NCBI RefSeq assembly: GCF_019038395.1 | Contig: NZ_JAGFXZ010000011.1 | Location: 22,221 to 86,220 of the forward strand | Length of the DNA stretch: 64,000 nt | From: Acinetobacter sp. BY419 | GTDB taxonomy: Bacteria; Pseudomonadota; Gammaproteobacteria; Pseudomonadales; Moraxellaceae | Direction: 5' to 3' | In this document: piece after piece, positions 57,286 to 64,000 of the stretch | Position numbering within the stretch: the stretch's first letter is position 1 | Layout: every line of letters starts with the position of its first letter | Position numbers and translations under genes: made by a program | Notes under the pieces: model-generated | Seen by the model: only the letters and a program-made list of their open reading frames with translations | Database searches by the model: none | What the model was told of the DNA's origin: nothing

Positions 57286-58515
57286 TTAGCCTTCCCATTT
57301 TTTGAAGATGAGACAGGCATTTACGCCGCCGAAACCGAAACTGTTACTCATCACAGTATTCAATTTTGCGTCACGTTTTTCAAGCACGATATCAAATGGT
57401 TTTGCACCTTCATCCAGCTCGGTCACGTTAATGTTTGGAGCAATAAAGTCATTTTGCATCATCAGAACCGAATAAATCGCTTCTTGTACGCCGGCAGCAC
57501 CAAGACTGTGACCTGTCATGGACTTGGTTGAGCTTAGTGGAGGAACCTGACCTTCACCAAAAGCACGTTCCATTGCTTTCAGTTCTGTGATGTCGCCTGC
57601 CGGAGTAGAAGTACCATGTGTATTTACATAGTCAATCTTATCTATACCGTGTTGTTTGGCTTCTTCTAAAGCCATAAGTACACAACGTGTTGCACCTTCA
57701 CCAGATGGCGCAACCATGTCGGCACCATCCGAGTTAGCTGCATAGCCTACTACTTCTGCAAGAATGTTGGCACCACGTGCTTGCGCATGTTCCAAAGACT
57801 CAAGCACCACAAAACCACCACCACCGGCAATCACGAAACCGTCACGGTCAGCAGAATAAGGGCGTGATGCTGTTTCAGGGCTGTCATTGTATTTAGAGCA
57901 GAGTGCGCCCATCGCATCAAATAATAAGCTTTGTGACCAGTGATCTTCTTCACCGCCACCTGCCAGCATTAAATCCTGCTTGCCAAGTTGAATCAGGTTG
58001 TAGGCATAGCCGATCGCATCGGCAGAGGTTGCACATGCACTGGTAATGGTATGTGCCACACCTTGTAATTTGAAAGCTACGCCAACGTTTGCTGTAATGG
58101 TGTTAGTCATGTTGCGCGGTACAAAGAAAGGACCGACTTTACGCGCGCCTTTGGTTTGCAATAATTCGTTCATTTCAATGACAGATGCAGTTGAGCCGCC
58201 GCCTGAACCACCGGTAATACCATAACGTGGGTTACCCGCTAATTCTTCAACCTGTAAACCTGCATGTTCGACTGCAGCAAGGGCAGAGTTGTAGGCATAC
58301 ATCGCACACACGCCCATAAAGCGTTTGAGTTTGCGGTCAATACCGTCAAAATCCTGCTCGGCTGCAGCACTGACATGACTTTTGAAATTGAGTTCAGCAT
58401 AAGTCGGATTAAAACGTGTTCCTGAAATCCCGTTTTGTAAAGAATGGTTTACATCCTCTAATGTATTACCAATACACGAGTTAATACCCATGCCAGTGAT
58501 GACAACACGTTTCAT
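57286..58515 (-). CDS. fabB: Beta-ketoacyl-ACP synthase, FabB-like
   Basis: A 409-residue condensing enzyme of fatty acid elongation. The nucleophile Cys is in ITSACATSADAIGYA, and the two catalytic His residues are in NTHGTSTPAGD and MTGHSLGAAG. The C-terminus has the NSFGFGGVNACLIF loop. The sequence resembles FabB (class I) rather than FabF, partly because of the GGGSTASVIEMNELLQ region, but the FabB/FabF split is not fully certain by eye. It is a stand-alone gene outside the fabD cluster. Confidence 0.93.
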   Translation of the reverse strand: MKRVVITGMGINSCIGNTLEDVNHSLQNGISGTRFNPTYAELNFKSHVSAAAEQDFDGIDRKLKRFMGVCAMYAYNSALAAVEHAGLQVEELAGNPRYGITGGSGGGSTASVIEMNELLQTKGARKVGPFFVPRNMTNTITANVGVAFKLQGVAHTITSACATSADAIGYAYNLIQLGKQDLMLAGGGEEDHWSQSLLFDAMGALCSKYNDSPETASRPYSADRDGFVIAGGGGFVVLESLEHAQARGANILAEVVGYAANSDGADMVAPSGEGATRCVLMALEEAKQHGIDKIDYVNTHGTSTPAGDITELKAMERAFGEGQVPPLSSTKSMTGHSLGAAGVQEAIYSVLMMQNDFIAPNINVTELDEGAKPFDIVLEKRDAKLNTVMSNSFGFGGVNACLIFKKWEG

Positions 58516-58789
58516 CTACAGATCCTTATAGTTTAGCTCTATGCCCAGCGGCAGATACAGGGACTTTTAAATCGCCAAATTCAGCGCTAAGCCTTATTTC
58601 ATGATGGGGAACATGATAGCAGAAAGGCTTTTGAAATCTTATGGCAAATGTTATGCCGTGTGACAGTCGGTTGAGTTTGTGAGTCGGCGTGTAGGGGTTT
58701 TACTAAATGAAACAGAATAAAGTTGAGATAAATGCTGACTACACCTAGTATTTATACCAAATACAAGCACATGAATGCTGAGGTAAAAA

Positions 58790-60274
58790 ATGGTAAATGC
58801 TAATAATAAACAATCTAATGGTCTGATTTCGAATGCCTTTGGAGTGGCGAAAAAGTTCAGTTCAACCGGATTGGATTTATTGAATCATGTTGCACCGGAT
58901 TCGGTAACTAAGGCGCTAAAGCCTTCAGGCTCTGATCAGGTGATTAATGGTTCGGCAAAGACGAAAAGCGCTTTTTCAGCTAAAAAATATGACAATCCTC
59001 AGCAAATGCTCCGCGATCATCTTCCAAACGTATCCCGTCAACTTCTCGGGCACCGTTTTAATACCGTGAATAATGTCGCGCATTTTGTTTCTCCAGACCT
59101 GACAGAAAAAGTATCCAATTATTTTTATGAGCGTTTGAACCAGTTTAGTAATCAAACCAGTTCAGTGGATGCCATTCTGGATGAAGCTGGAGCGAAAAAT
59201 TTAGAGGAACTCACTCAGGACGTCGATCGCTCGAAACGTATTTCACAAGCTTTGGGTGAGCAGAATAAATGGATTGCGGCAATACAGGGCGCAGTGAGTG
59301 GTGCTTCAGGAGTGCTGGGCACCGCGATCGATATCCCGGCTTCTTTACTCATGGCGCTGCGTACCATTTATCAGGTTGGCCGTTCTTATGGTTTTGACCT
59401 GAGTAAAGAAGAGGATCAGGAAATTGTCCAGCATATCTTTAGACAGATAGACCTCGGCCTGATTGCAGAAAAGCAGACCTTGTTGTGGGGCTTAAAAGCT
59501 GTAAGCAATACGCTTAAAACCCATGATATTTCCCAGTTACAGGCAATGCTTGGTTCTGATAATGATGTCAGTGCCATCAAGCAGTGGCTAAGTCGTCATG
59601 AGGTAGAGTCTAAATGGGAATGGATGAATCATCTGCCAAAAACTTCGATTTTGGAACAATTAACCAAACTCACTCCTCTGGCAAGTGCAGGTATTGGTGC
59701 AGTATATAGCCATCGTTTTGTTGAGGATGTAAATCAGAAAGCTCAGGAGGCCTTCTCACATGCACGTCAATACCTGATTCAGCATCAGGATTCAGAACTC
59801 TCACCTTATGCTGCCTATGAGAAAGCAGTCAGTTTGTTGCAACAGGCATCCCCTAAACTGCTCAATGGTGCCTCTCAGGTGGCTGAACCTCCGAAAGATA
59901 AACCGATCATGGATAAAGAGATTCCGGTTGAGGGAAATGATAATATTAGCCAGGTCAAGCTGGTCAAAAAAGAGCAGAATGATCTGAGTTCTCAAGAAGT
60001 TGAAGTGAAGGAAGATGAAAAGGTAAGTGAAGGTCTGGAGGCACTCAGCGATGAGTTGGTTGAGCCTACGGCAGAGAAGCAGTCACAACAACCAGCTTTA
60101 ACCAAAACTTCATTTGATCCGGAAGTTGAAGCTGAATTTCATCCAGAAGCTGCAGCCGAGGCTGAATCTACTGCAGAGGCTTCAGAGCAGGGGGGAGATG
60201 AGCCTGAAAATTCAGAAACTGAATCTGAAATTCAAGAAGTTACAAAAAAAACCGGTAAAAATTCGAAAAAATAA
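58790..60274 (+). CDS. EcsC-family protein with long acidic tail
   Basis: A 494-residue protein. The central domain (about residues 150-360) matches the EcsC family (AIQGAVSGASGVLGTAIDIPASLLMALRTIYQVGRSYGFDL onwards); the N-terminus is Asn/Ser/Lys-rich. The last 120 residues are low-complexity, dominated by Glu, Ser, Lys and Gln (VKEDEKVSEGLEALSDEL and so on). The EcsC name comes from the Bacillus ecs locus, but the function here is unknown. No membrane anchor is evident. It is read toward the str operon. Confidence 0.83.
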   Translation: MVNANNKQSNGLISNAFGVAKKFSSTGLDLLNHVAPDSVTKALKPSGSDQVINGSAKTKSAFSAKKYDNPQQMLRDHLPNVSRQLLGHRFNTVNNVAHFVSPDLTEKVSNYFYERLNQFSNQTSSVDAILDEAGAKNLEELTQDVDRSKRISQALGEQNKWIAAIQGAVSGASGVLGTAIDIPASLLMALRTIYQVGRSYGFDLSKEEDQEIVQHIFRQIDLGLIAEKQTLLWGLKAVSNTLKTHDISQLQAMLGSDNDVSAIKQWLSRHEVESKWEWMNHLPKTSILEQLTKLTPLASAGIGAVYSHRFVEDVNQKAQEAFSHARQYLIQHQDSELSPYAAYEKAVSLLQQASPKLLNGASQVAEPPKDKPIMDKEIPVEGNDNISQVKLVKKEQNDLSSQEVEVKEDEKVSEGLEALSDELVEPTAEKQSQQPALTKTSFDPEVEAEFHPEAAAEAESTAEASEQGGDEPENSETESEIQEVTKKTGKNSKK

Positions 60275-60342
60275 TCGAATTTTGAGGCTGAAATAAAAGC
60301 ATGCAATGTCGTGAGAATCGGCATTTGCATGACTTGATTAGG

Positions 60343-60371
60343 TTGACCAATTTTGCATCTTGAATTACAAT
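60343..60371 (+). promoter_or_regulatory. Strong sigma-70-type promoter of the str operon
   Basis: TTGACC (60343-60348) and TACAAT (60366-60371) with a 17-base spacer, 59 bases before the rpsL ATG. It would start a short leader containing the hairpin at 60377-60410. Confidence 0.85.
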
Positions 60372-60376
60372 TGCAT

Positions 60377-60410
60377 GCCCTCAAAAAGTAGTATTTTTTT
60401 GGGGCTTTTT
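60377..60410 (+). promoter_or_regulatory. Attenuator-like hairpin in the rpsL leader
   Basis: GCCCTCAAAAA (60377-60387) pairs with TTTTTTTGGGGC (60394-60405) with one mismatch; five T follow. It resembles an intrinsic terminator placed between promoter and start codon, and could be the point of premature termination. Confidence 0.6.
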
Positions 60411-60430
60411 ATTAACGGGAGAATTGCCAA

Positions 60431-60805
60431 ATGGCAACAACAAATCAGTTGATCCGCAAGGGTCGTACGACTTTAGTTGAAAAATCTAAAGTTCCTGCGT
60501 TGAAGGCTTGTCCACAGCGCCGTGGTGTTTGTACACGTGTTTACACAACTACACCTAAAAAACCAAACTCAGCAATGCGTAAAGTTTGCCGTGTTCGCTT
60601 AACTTCAGGTTTTGAAGTTTCTAGCTACATCGGTGGTGAAGGCCATAACCTGCAAGAGCACAGTGTTGTTCTTATCCGTGGTGGTCGTGTTAAAGATTTA
60701 CCGGGTGTACGTTACCATACCGTTCGTGGTTCTTTAGACTGTGCTGGTGTTAAAGATCGTAACCAGTCTCGTTCTAAATACGGTACTAAACGTCCTAAGA
60801 AATAA
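60431..60805 (+). CDS. rpsL: 30S ribosomal protein S12
   Basis: A 124-residue S12 with the full family sequence ([22 protein letters not shown] to the Lys-rich end). Lys43 in [11 protein letters not shown] and Lys88 in [13 protein letters not shown], whose replacement gives streptomycin resistance, are wild type. The gene is the first of the str operon. It has the leader hairpin upstream and a 178-base structured spacer before rpsG. Confidence 0.98.
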   Translation: MATTNQLIRKGRTTLVEKSKVPALKACPQRRGVCTRVYTTTPKKPNSAMRKVCRVRLTSGFEVSSYIGGEGHNLQEHSVVLIRGGRVKDLPGVRYHTVRGSLDCAGVKDRNQSRSKYGTKRPKK

Positions 60806-60856
60806 TTCGTTAAGAATTAAATTTTAAGAACGTAGAACCGCAATCCTTTATCGTCT

Positions 60857-60965
60857 CGCTTGTCTGATTTCTGCATTTAATTTTGTGAAATTCAAGCGAC
60901 GTGTAGTAAGGCCAGCGAATGCACATGACACTTTGTGCTAATGCTGGATAAACCTGAAGTGTCAT
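60857..60965 (+). promoter_or_regulatory. Structured rpsL-rpsG spacer with potential pseudoknot
   Basis: Two elements are visible in the transcript. The first is a hairpin, CGCTTG (60857-60862) with CAAGCG (60893-60898). The second is CCAGC (60912-60916)/GCTGG (60943-60947), with an inner GCACA/TGTGC helix and the loop TGACACTT (60926-60933). That loop is complementary to AAGTGTCA (60957-60964), just before the rpsG start. This is a pseudoknot that could hide the start region. In E. coli, S7 represses its own synthesis by binding the rpsL-rpsG spacer, so an S7 target here is a reasonable inference. Confidence 0.6.
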
Positions 60966-60983
60966 CTTTATAGGTAGTTTAAA

Positions 60984-61454
60984 ATGCCAAGACGTCGCGT
61001 AGTCGCTGCTCGTGAAATCCTTCCGGATCCTAAGTTCAGCAGCCAAACAATCGCTAAATTCATGAACCACGTAATGCAAGATGGTAAAAAATCTATTGCT
61101 GAAAGTATCGTTTACGGTGCTTTAGACCGCGTTCAAGAAAAATCTAAAGTAGACCCAGTTGAATTTTTCGAGACTACTCTTGAAAAAGTTCGTCCAATGG
61201 TCGAAGTAAAAGCACGCCGTGTTGGTGGTGCTACATACCAAGTTCCTATGGAAGTGCGCCCATCCCGTCGTACTGCTCTAGCGATGCGTTGGTTAGTAGA
61301 TGCTGCTGCTAAGCGTTCTGAAAAAACTATGGCTTTACGTCTTGCTGGCGAGTTGCTTGATGCATCTGAAGGCAAAGGCGCTGCGGTTAAGAAACGTGAA
61401 GATGTGCACCGTATGGCTGAAGCCAACAAAGCATTCTCTCACTATCGTTTCTAA
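60984..61454 (+). CDS. rpsG: 30S ribosomal protein S7
   Basis: A 156-residue S7 that organises the 3' major domain of 16S rRNA. Family features are [27 protein letters not shown] at the start and KAFSHYRF at the end. It is the second gene of the str operon, and in enteric bacteria it is the operon's autogenous repressor. Confidence 0.98.
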   Translation: MPRRRVVAAREILPDPKFSSQTIAKFMNHVMQDGKKSIAESIVYGALDRVQEKSKVDPVEFFETTLEKVRPMVEVKARRVGGATYQVPMEVRPSRRTALAMRWLVDAAAKRSEKTMALRLAGELLDASEGKGAAVKKREDVHRMAEANKAFSHYRF

Positions 61455-61460
61455 GCAGAT

Positions 61461-61552
61461 AAAACAGGCCCTATTCAGGAAGGTGATAAGACCGTCATGG
61501 TTTTGTCACCAAAGCGCTTTAAGTTGCTACGCAGCTTAAAGCGTCCTGTTTT
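61461..61552 (+). promoter_or_regulatory. Predicted three-way junction RNA in the rpsG-fusA spacer
   Basis: AAAACAGG (61461-61468) pairs perfectly with CCTGTTTT (61545-61552) and encloses two further hairpins. The first is GGTGATAAGACC (61482-61493) with GGTTTTGTCACC (61499-61510), loop GTCAT. The second is CGCTTTAAGTTGC (61515-61527) with GCAGCTTAAAGCG (61531-61543), loop TAC. All three stems are nearly uninterrupted. There is no T run, so it is not a simple terminator; it could regulate fusA or process the polycistronic mRNA. Confidence 0.7.
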
Positions 61553-61582
61553 AAACAACAAAATTTAGGAATGCTAGAAATC

Positions 61583-63718
61583 ATGGCACGTCAAACCCCA
61601 ATTTCTCGTTACCGTAACATTGGTATTTCTGCGCACATTGACGCAGGTAAGACAACGACTTCTGAACGTATTTTGTTCTACACAGGTGAGAGCCATAAAC
61701 TTGGTGAAACTCACGAAGGTTCGGCAACTACGGACTGGATGGAACAAGAGCAAGAACGTGGTATTACCATTACCTCAGCAGCTGTAACATGCTTCTGGAA
61801 AGGTATGGGCAACCAGTTCGAACAACACCGTATTAACGTAATTGACACCCCGGGACACGTTGACTTCACGATCGAAGTTGAGCGTTCTATGCGTGTTCTT
61901 GACGGTGCGTGCATGGTTTACTGTGCTGTAGGTGGTGTTCAGCCTCAGTCAGAAACTGTATGGCGTCAAGCAAATAAATATAAAGTACCTCGTATTGCGT
62001 TCGTTAACAAAATGGACCGTACTGGCGCAAACTTCTTCCGTGCAGTTGAACAAGTTAAAACACGTCTTGGCGGTAATCCAGTGCCAATCGTTGTTCCAAT
62101 TGGTGCAGAAGAAAACTTCCAGGGTGTTGTTGACCTAATCGAAATGAAATCGATTATCTGGGATGAAGCATCTCAAGGTATGCAGTTCGAATATGGTGAA
62201 ATCCCTGCCGAATTACTTGAGCTAGCTCAAGAATGGCGTACTAACCTAGTTGAAGCTGCTGCGGAAGCATCAGAAGAACTGATGGACAAGTACCTAGAAG
62301 GCGAAGAGCTTACTAAAGAAGAAATCGTTGCCGGTATCCGTAAGCGTACACTGGCAAACGAAATTCAACCAATGCTTTGTGGTTCAGCATTCAAGAACAA
62401 AGGTGTTCAACGTATGTTGGACGCGGTAATTGAATTCTTGCCAGCGCCGACTGACGTTGAAGCGATCAAGGGTATCCTTGATGACAAAGCTGAGTCTGAA
62501 GGTTCTCGTGAAGCGTCTGACGAAGCGCCGTTTGCTGCGTTAGCGTTCAAAATCATGAACGACAAATTCGTAGGTAACTTAACCTTCGTACGTGTTTATT
62601 CTGGTGTTCTTAAAGCGGGTAGCCCGTGTTATAACCCAGTAAAAATGAAGCGTGAGCGTGTTGGCCGTATCGTACAGATGCATGCAAATGATCGTAAAGA
62701 CATTGAAGAAATTCGTGCAGGCGACATTGCAGCGTGTGTAGGTCTTAAAGATACGACTACGGGTGATACATTGTGTGATGAAAATCACGTGATCACTCTA
62801 GAGCGTATGGAATTCCCAGAGCCAGTAATCGCACTTGCAGTTGAACCTAAAACTAAAGCTGACCAAGAAAAAATGTCAGTTGCTTTAGGTCGCTTGGCGA
62901 AAGAAGATCCATCGTTCCGCGTTCGTACAGACGAAGAATCTGGTCAAACGATTATTGCTGGTATGGGTGAGCTTCACCTTGACATCATTGTTGACCGTAT
63001 GAAGCGTGAGTTTGGTGTTGAAGCGAATATTGGTAAACCAATGGTTTCTTACCGCGAAACAATCAAAAAGACTGTTGAGCAAGAAGGTAAATTCGTACGT
63101 CAAACTGGTGGTAAAGGTAAATTCGGTCACGTATACGTACGTTTAGAGCCGATGGATCCTGAAGCTGGTAAAGACTACGAGTTCGTTGAAGAAGTTGTAG
63201 GTGGTGTTGTACCTAAAGAATTCTTCGGCGCGGTTGACAAAGGTATCCAGGAACGTATGAAGAATGGTGTCCTTGCTGGTTATCCAGTAGTTGGCATCAA
63301 AGCGACATTGTTTGATGGTTCTTACCATGATGTCGATTCTGACGAATTATCGTTCAAAATGGCAGGTTCTTATGCCTTCCGTGATGGTTTCATGAAAGCG
63401 GATCCTATCCTTCTTGAACCGATCATGAAAGTTGAAGTAGAAACTCCAGAAGACTACATGGGCGATATCATGGGTGACTTAAACCGTCGTCGTGGTATGG
63501 TTCAGGGTATGGACGATTTACCTGGTGGTACTAAAGCAATCCGTGCTGAAGTTCCATTGGCTGAGATGTTTGGTTACGCAACTCATATGCGTTCTATGTC
63601 TCAAGGTCGTGCGACTTACTCTATGGAATTTGCTAAATATGCTGAAACTCCACGTAACGTGGCTGAAGGCATTATTTCCAAGTTCCAGTCTGGCGGTAAA
63701 AAAGGTGACGACGAGTAA
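61583..63718 (+). CDS. fusA: Elongation factor G
   Basis: A 711-residue translocase. It has the GTPase domain with [19 protein letters not shown] (G1), [15 protein letters not shown] (G3) and NKMDRTGA (G4), then EF-G domains II-V. ATG at 61583 gives the family start [14 protein letters not shown]; the ATG four codons upstream would overlap the AGGA site. It follows rpsG and the structured spacer. Confidence 0.98.
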   Translation: MARQTPISRYRNIGISAHIDAGKTTTSERILFYTGESHKLGETHEGSATTDWMEQEQERGITITSAAVTCFWKGMGNQFEQHRINVIDTPGHVDFTIEVERSMRVLDGACMVYCAVGGVQPQSETVWRQANKYKVPRIAFVNKMDRTGANFFRAVEQVKTRLGGNPVPIVVPIGAEENFQGVVDLIEMKSIIWDEASQGMQFEYGEIPAELLELAQEWRTNLVEAAAEASEELMDKYLEGEELTKEEIVAGIRKRTLANEIQPMLCGSAFKNKGVQRMLDAVIEFLPAPTDVEAIKGILDDKAESEGSREASDEAPFAALAFKIMNDKFVGNLTFVRVYSGVLKAGSPCYNPVKMKRERVGRIVQMHANDRKDIEEIRAGDIAACVGLKDTTTGDTLCDENHVITLERMEFPEPVIALAVEPKTKADQEKMSVALGRLAKEDPSFRVRTDEESGQTIIAGMGELHLDIIVDRMKREFGVEANIGKPMVSYRETIKKTVEQEGKFVRQTGGKGKFGHVYVRLEPMDPEAGKDYEFVEEVVGGVVPKEFFGAVDKGIQERMKNGVLAGYPVVGIKATLFDGSYHDVDSDELSFKMAGSYAFRDGFMKADPILLEPIMKVEVETPEDYMGDIMGDLNRRRGMVQGMDDLPGGTKAIRAEVPLAEMFGYATHMRSMSQGRATYSMEFAKYAETPRNVAEGIISKFQSGGKKGDDE

Positions 63719-63768
63719 TCTTTCGATTACTATAAGCCCAAACTAATTCATAGTTAAACCCAAGTGCT

Positions 63769-63787
63769 CATGCAGTGATCCTGCATG
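63769..63787 (+). promoter_or_regulatory. Hairpin in the fusA-tuf spacer
   Basis: CATGCAG (63769-63775) pairs perfectly with CTGCATG (63781-63787) around TGATC, without a T run. It lies 23 bases before the tuf start and could affect mRNA stability or processing. Confidence 0.5.
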
Positions 63788-63810
63788 GGTAGTTTAAAAA
63801 GGAAGATCTC

Positions 63811-64000
63811 ATGGCTAAGGCTAAGTTTGAACGTAATAAGCCACACGTTAACGTGGGCACAATTGGTCACGTCGACCATGGTAAAACAACTTTAACAGCT
63901 GCGATTGCAACTGTATGTGCGAAGAAATTCGGCGGCGAAGCGAAAGACTATGCTGCAATCGACTCTGCACCAGAAGAAAAAGCACGTGGTATTACAATTA
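63811..64000 (+). CDS. tuf: Elongation factor Tu, N-terminal part
   Basis: The first 63 codons of EF-Tu, cut by the window edge. The sequence [20 protein letters not shown] with the nucleotide loop GHVDHGKTT and the effector segment EEKARGITI is diagnostic. GGAAG stands seven bases before the ATG. Confidence 0.97.
   Translation, partial: MAKAKFERNKPHVNVGTIGHVDHGKTTLTAAIATVCAKKFGGEAKDYAAIDSAPEEKARGITI

Overview
The window is a chromosomal segment of a Moraxellaceae bacterium, almost certainly an Acinetobacter species. The evidence is a moderately AT-rich genome with a characteristic gene set: smc plus scpA/scpB rather than mukBEF, hemJ for haem synthesis, ffh beside ypjD, the fabD-fabG-acpP cluster after yceD-rpmF, an Lrp-dadA-alr-rid-cycA D-alanine locus, and a str operon (rpsL-rpsG-fusA-tuf). 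This assignment is inferred from gene content; no rRNA or tRNA gene was seen.

Layout. 1-10.8 kb: a partial C13 peptidase, S-formylglutathione hydrolase, a DUF2218 protein, rpe, a 12-bp tandem repeat array, a guanidine-II riboswitch with its sugE/gdx exporter, ogt, a NERD protein, dusC, a methyltransferase, ypjD, ffh and two tandem RBBP9-like hydrolases, of which the second has lost its nucleophile. 10.7-20.6 kb: coaX-birA, a TauE-type exporter, a GntR regulator, smc-zipA and ligA. 20.6-23.9 kb: an SDR reductase, rlmF and bfr.

23.9-39.5 kb is the most coherent accessory-like block. On the minus strand lie exbD-exbD-exbB-tonB and a large TonB-dependent receptor. Divergent from them is a six-gene run with two family-5 substrate-binding proteins, an exported M3 peptidase, two permeases and a fused double ATPase. 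Together these could carry and trim peptides from outer membrane to cytoplasm.

39.5-48.6 kb: a membrane protein gene cut by an in-frame stop, rluB, scpB-scpA, small unknown proteins, a YciO/TsaC protein, epmC, yceD-rpmF, fabD-fabG-acpP. 48.7-56.8 kb: a BON-LysM protein; the D-alanine catabolic locus with a rid gene lacking a normal start codon and a frameshifted cycA; then an AT-rich cfa followed by decayed IS66-like and IS5-like transposase remnants. 56.8-64 kb: hemJ, fabB, an EcsC-family protein and the str operon, whose spacers can fold into an attenuator-like hairpin, a pseudoknot and a three-way junction.

No CRISPR array, intact IS, prophage or defence island was seen. The best candidates for something little described are the RNA structures in the str operon, the TonB/peptide-ABC block, and the 12-bp DnaA-box-like array after rpe.
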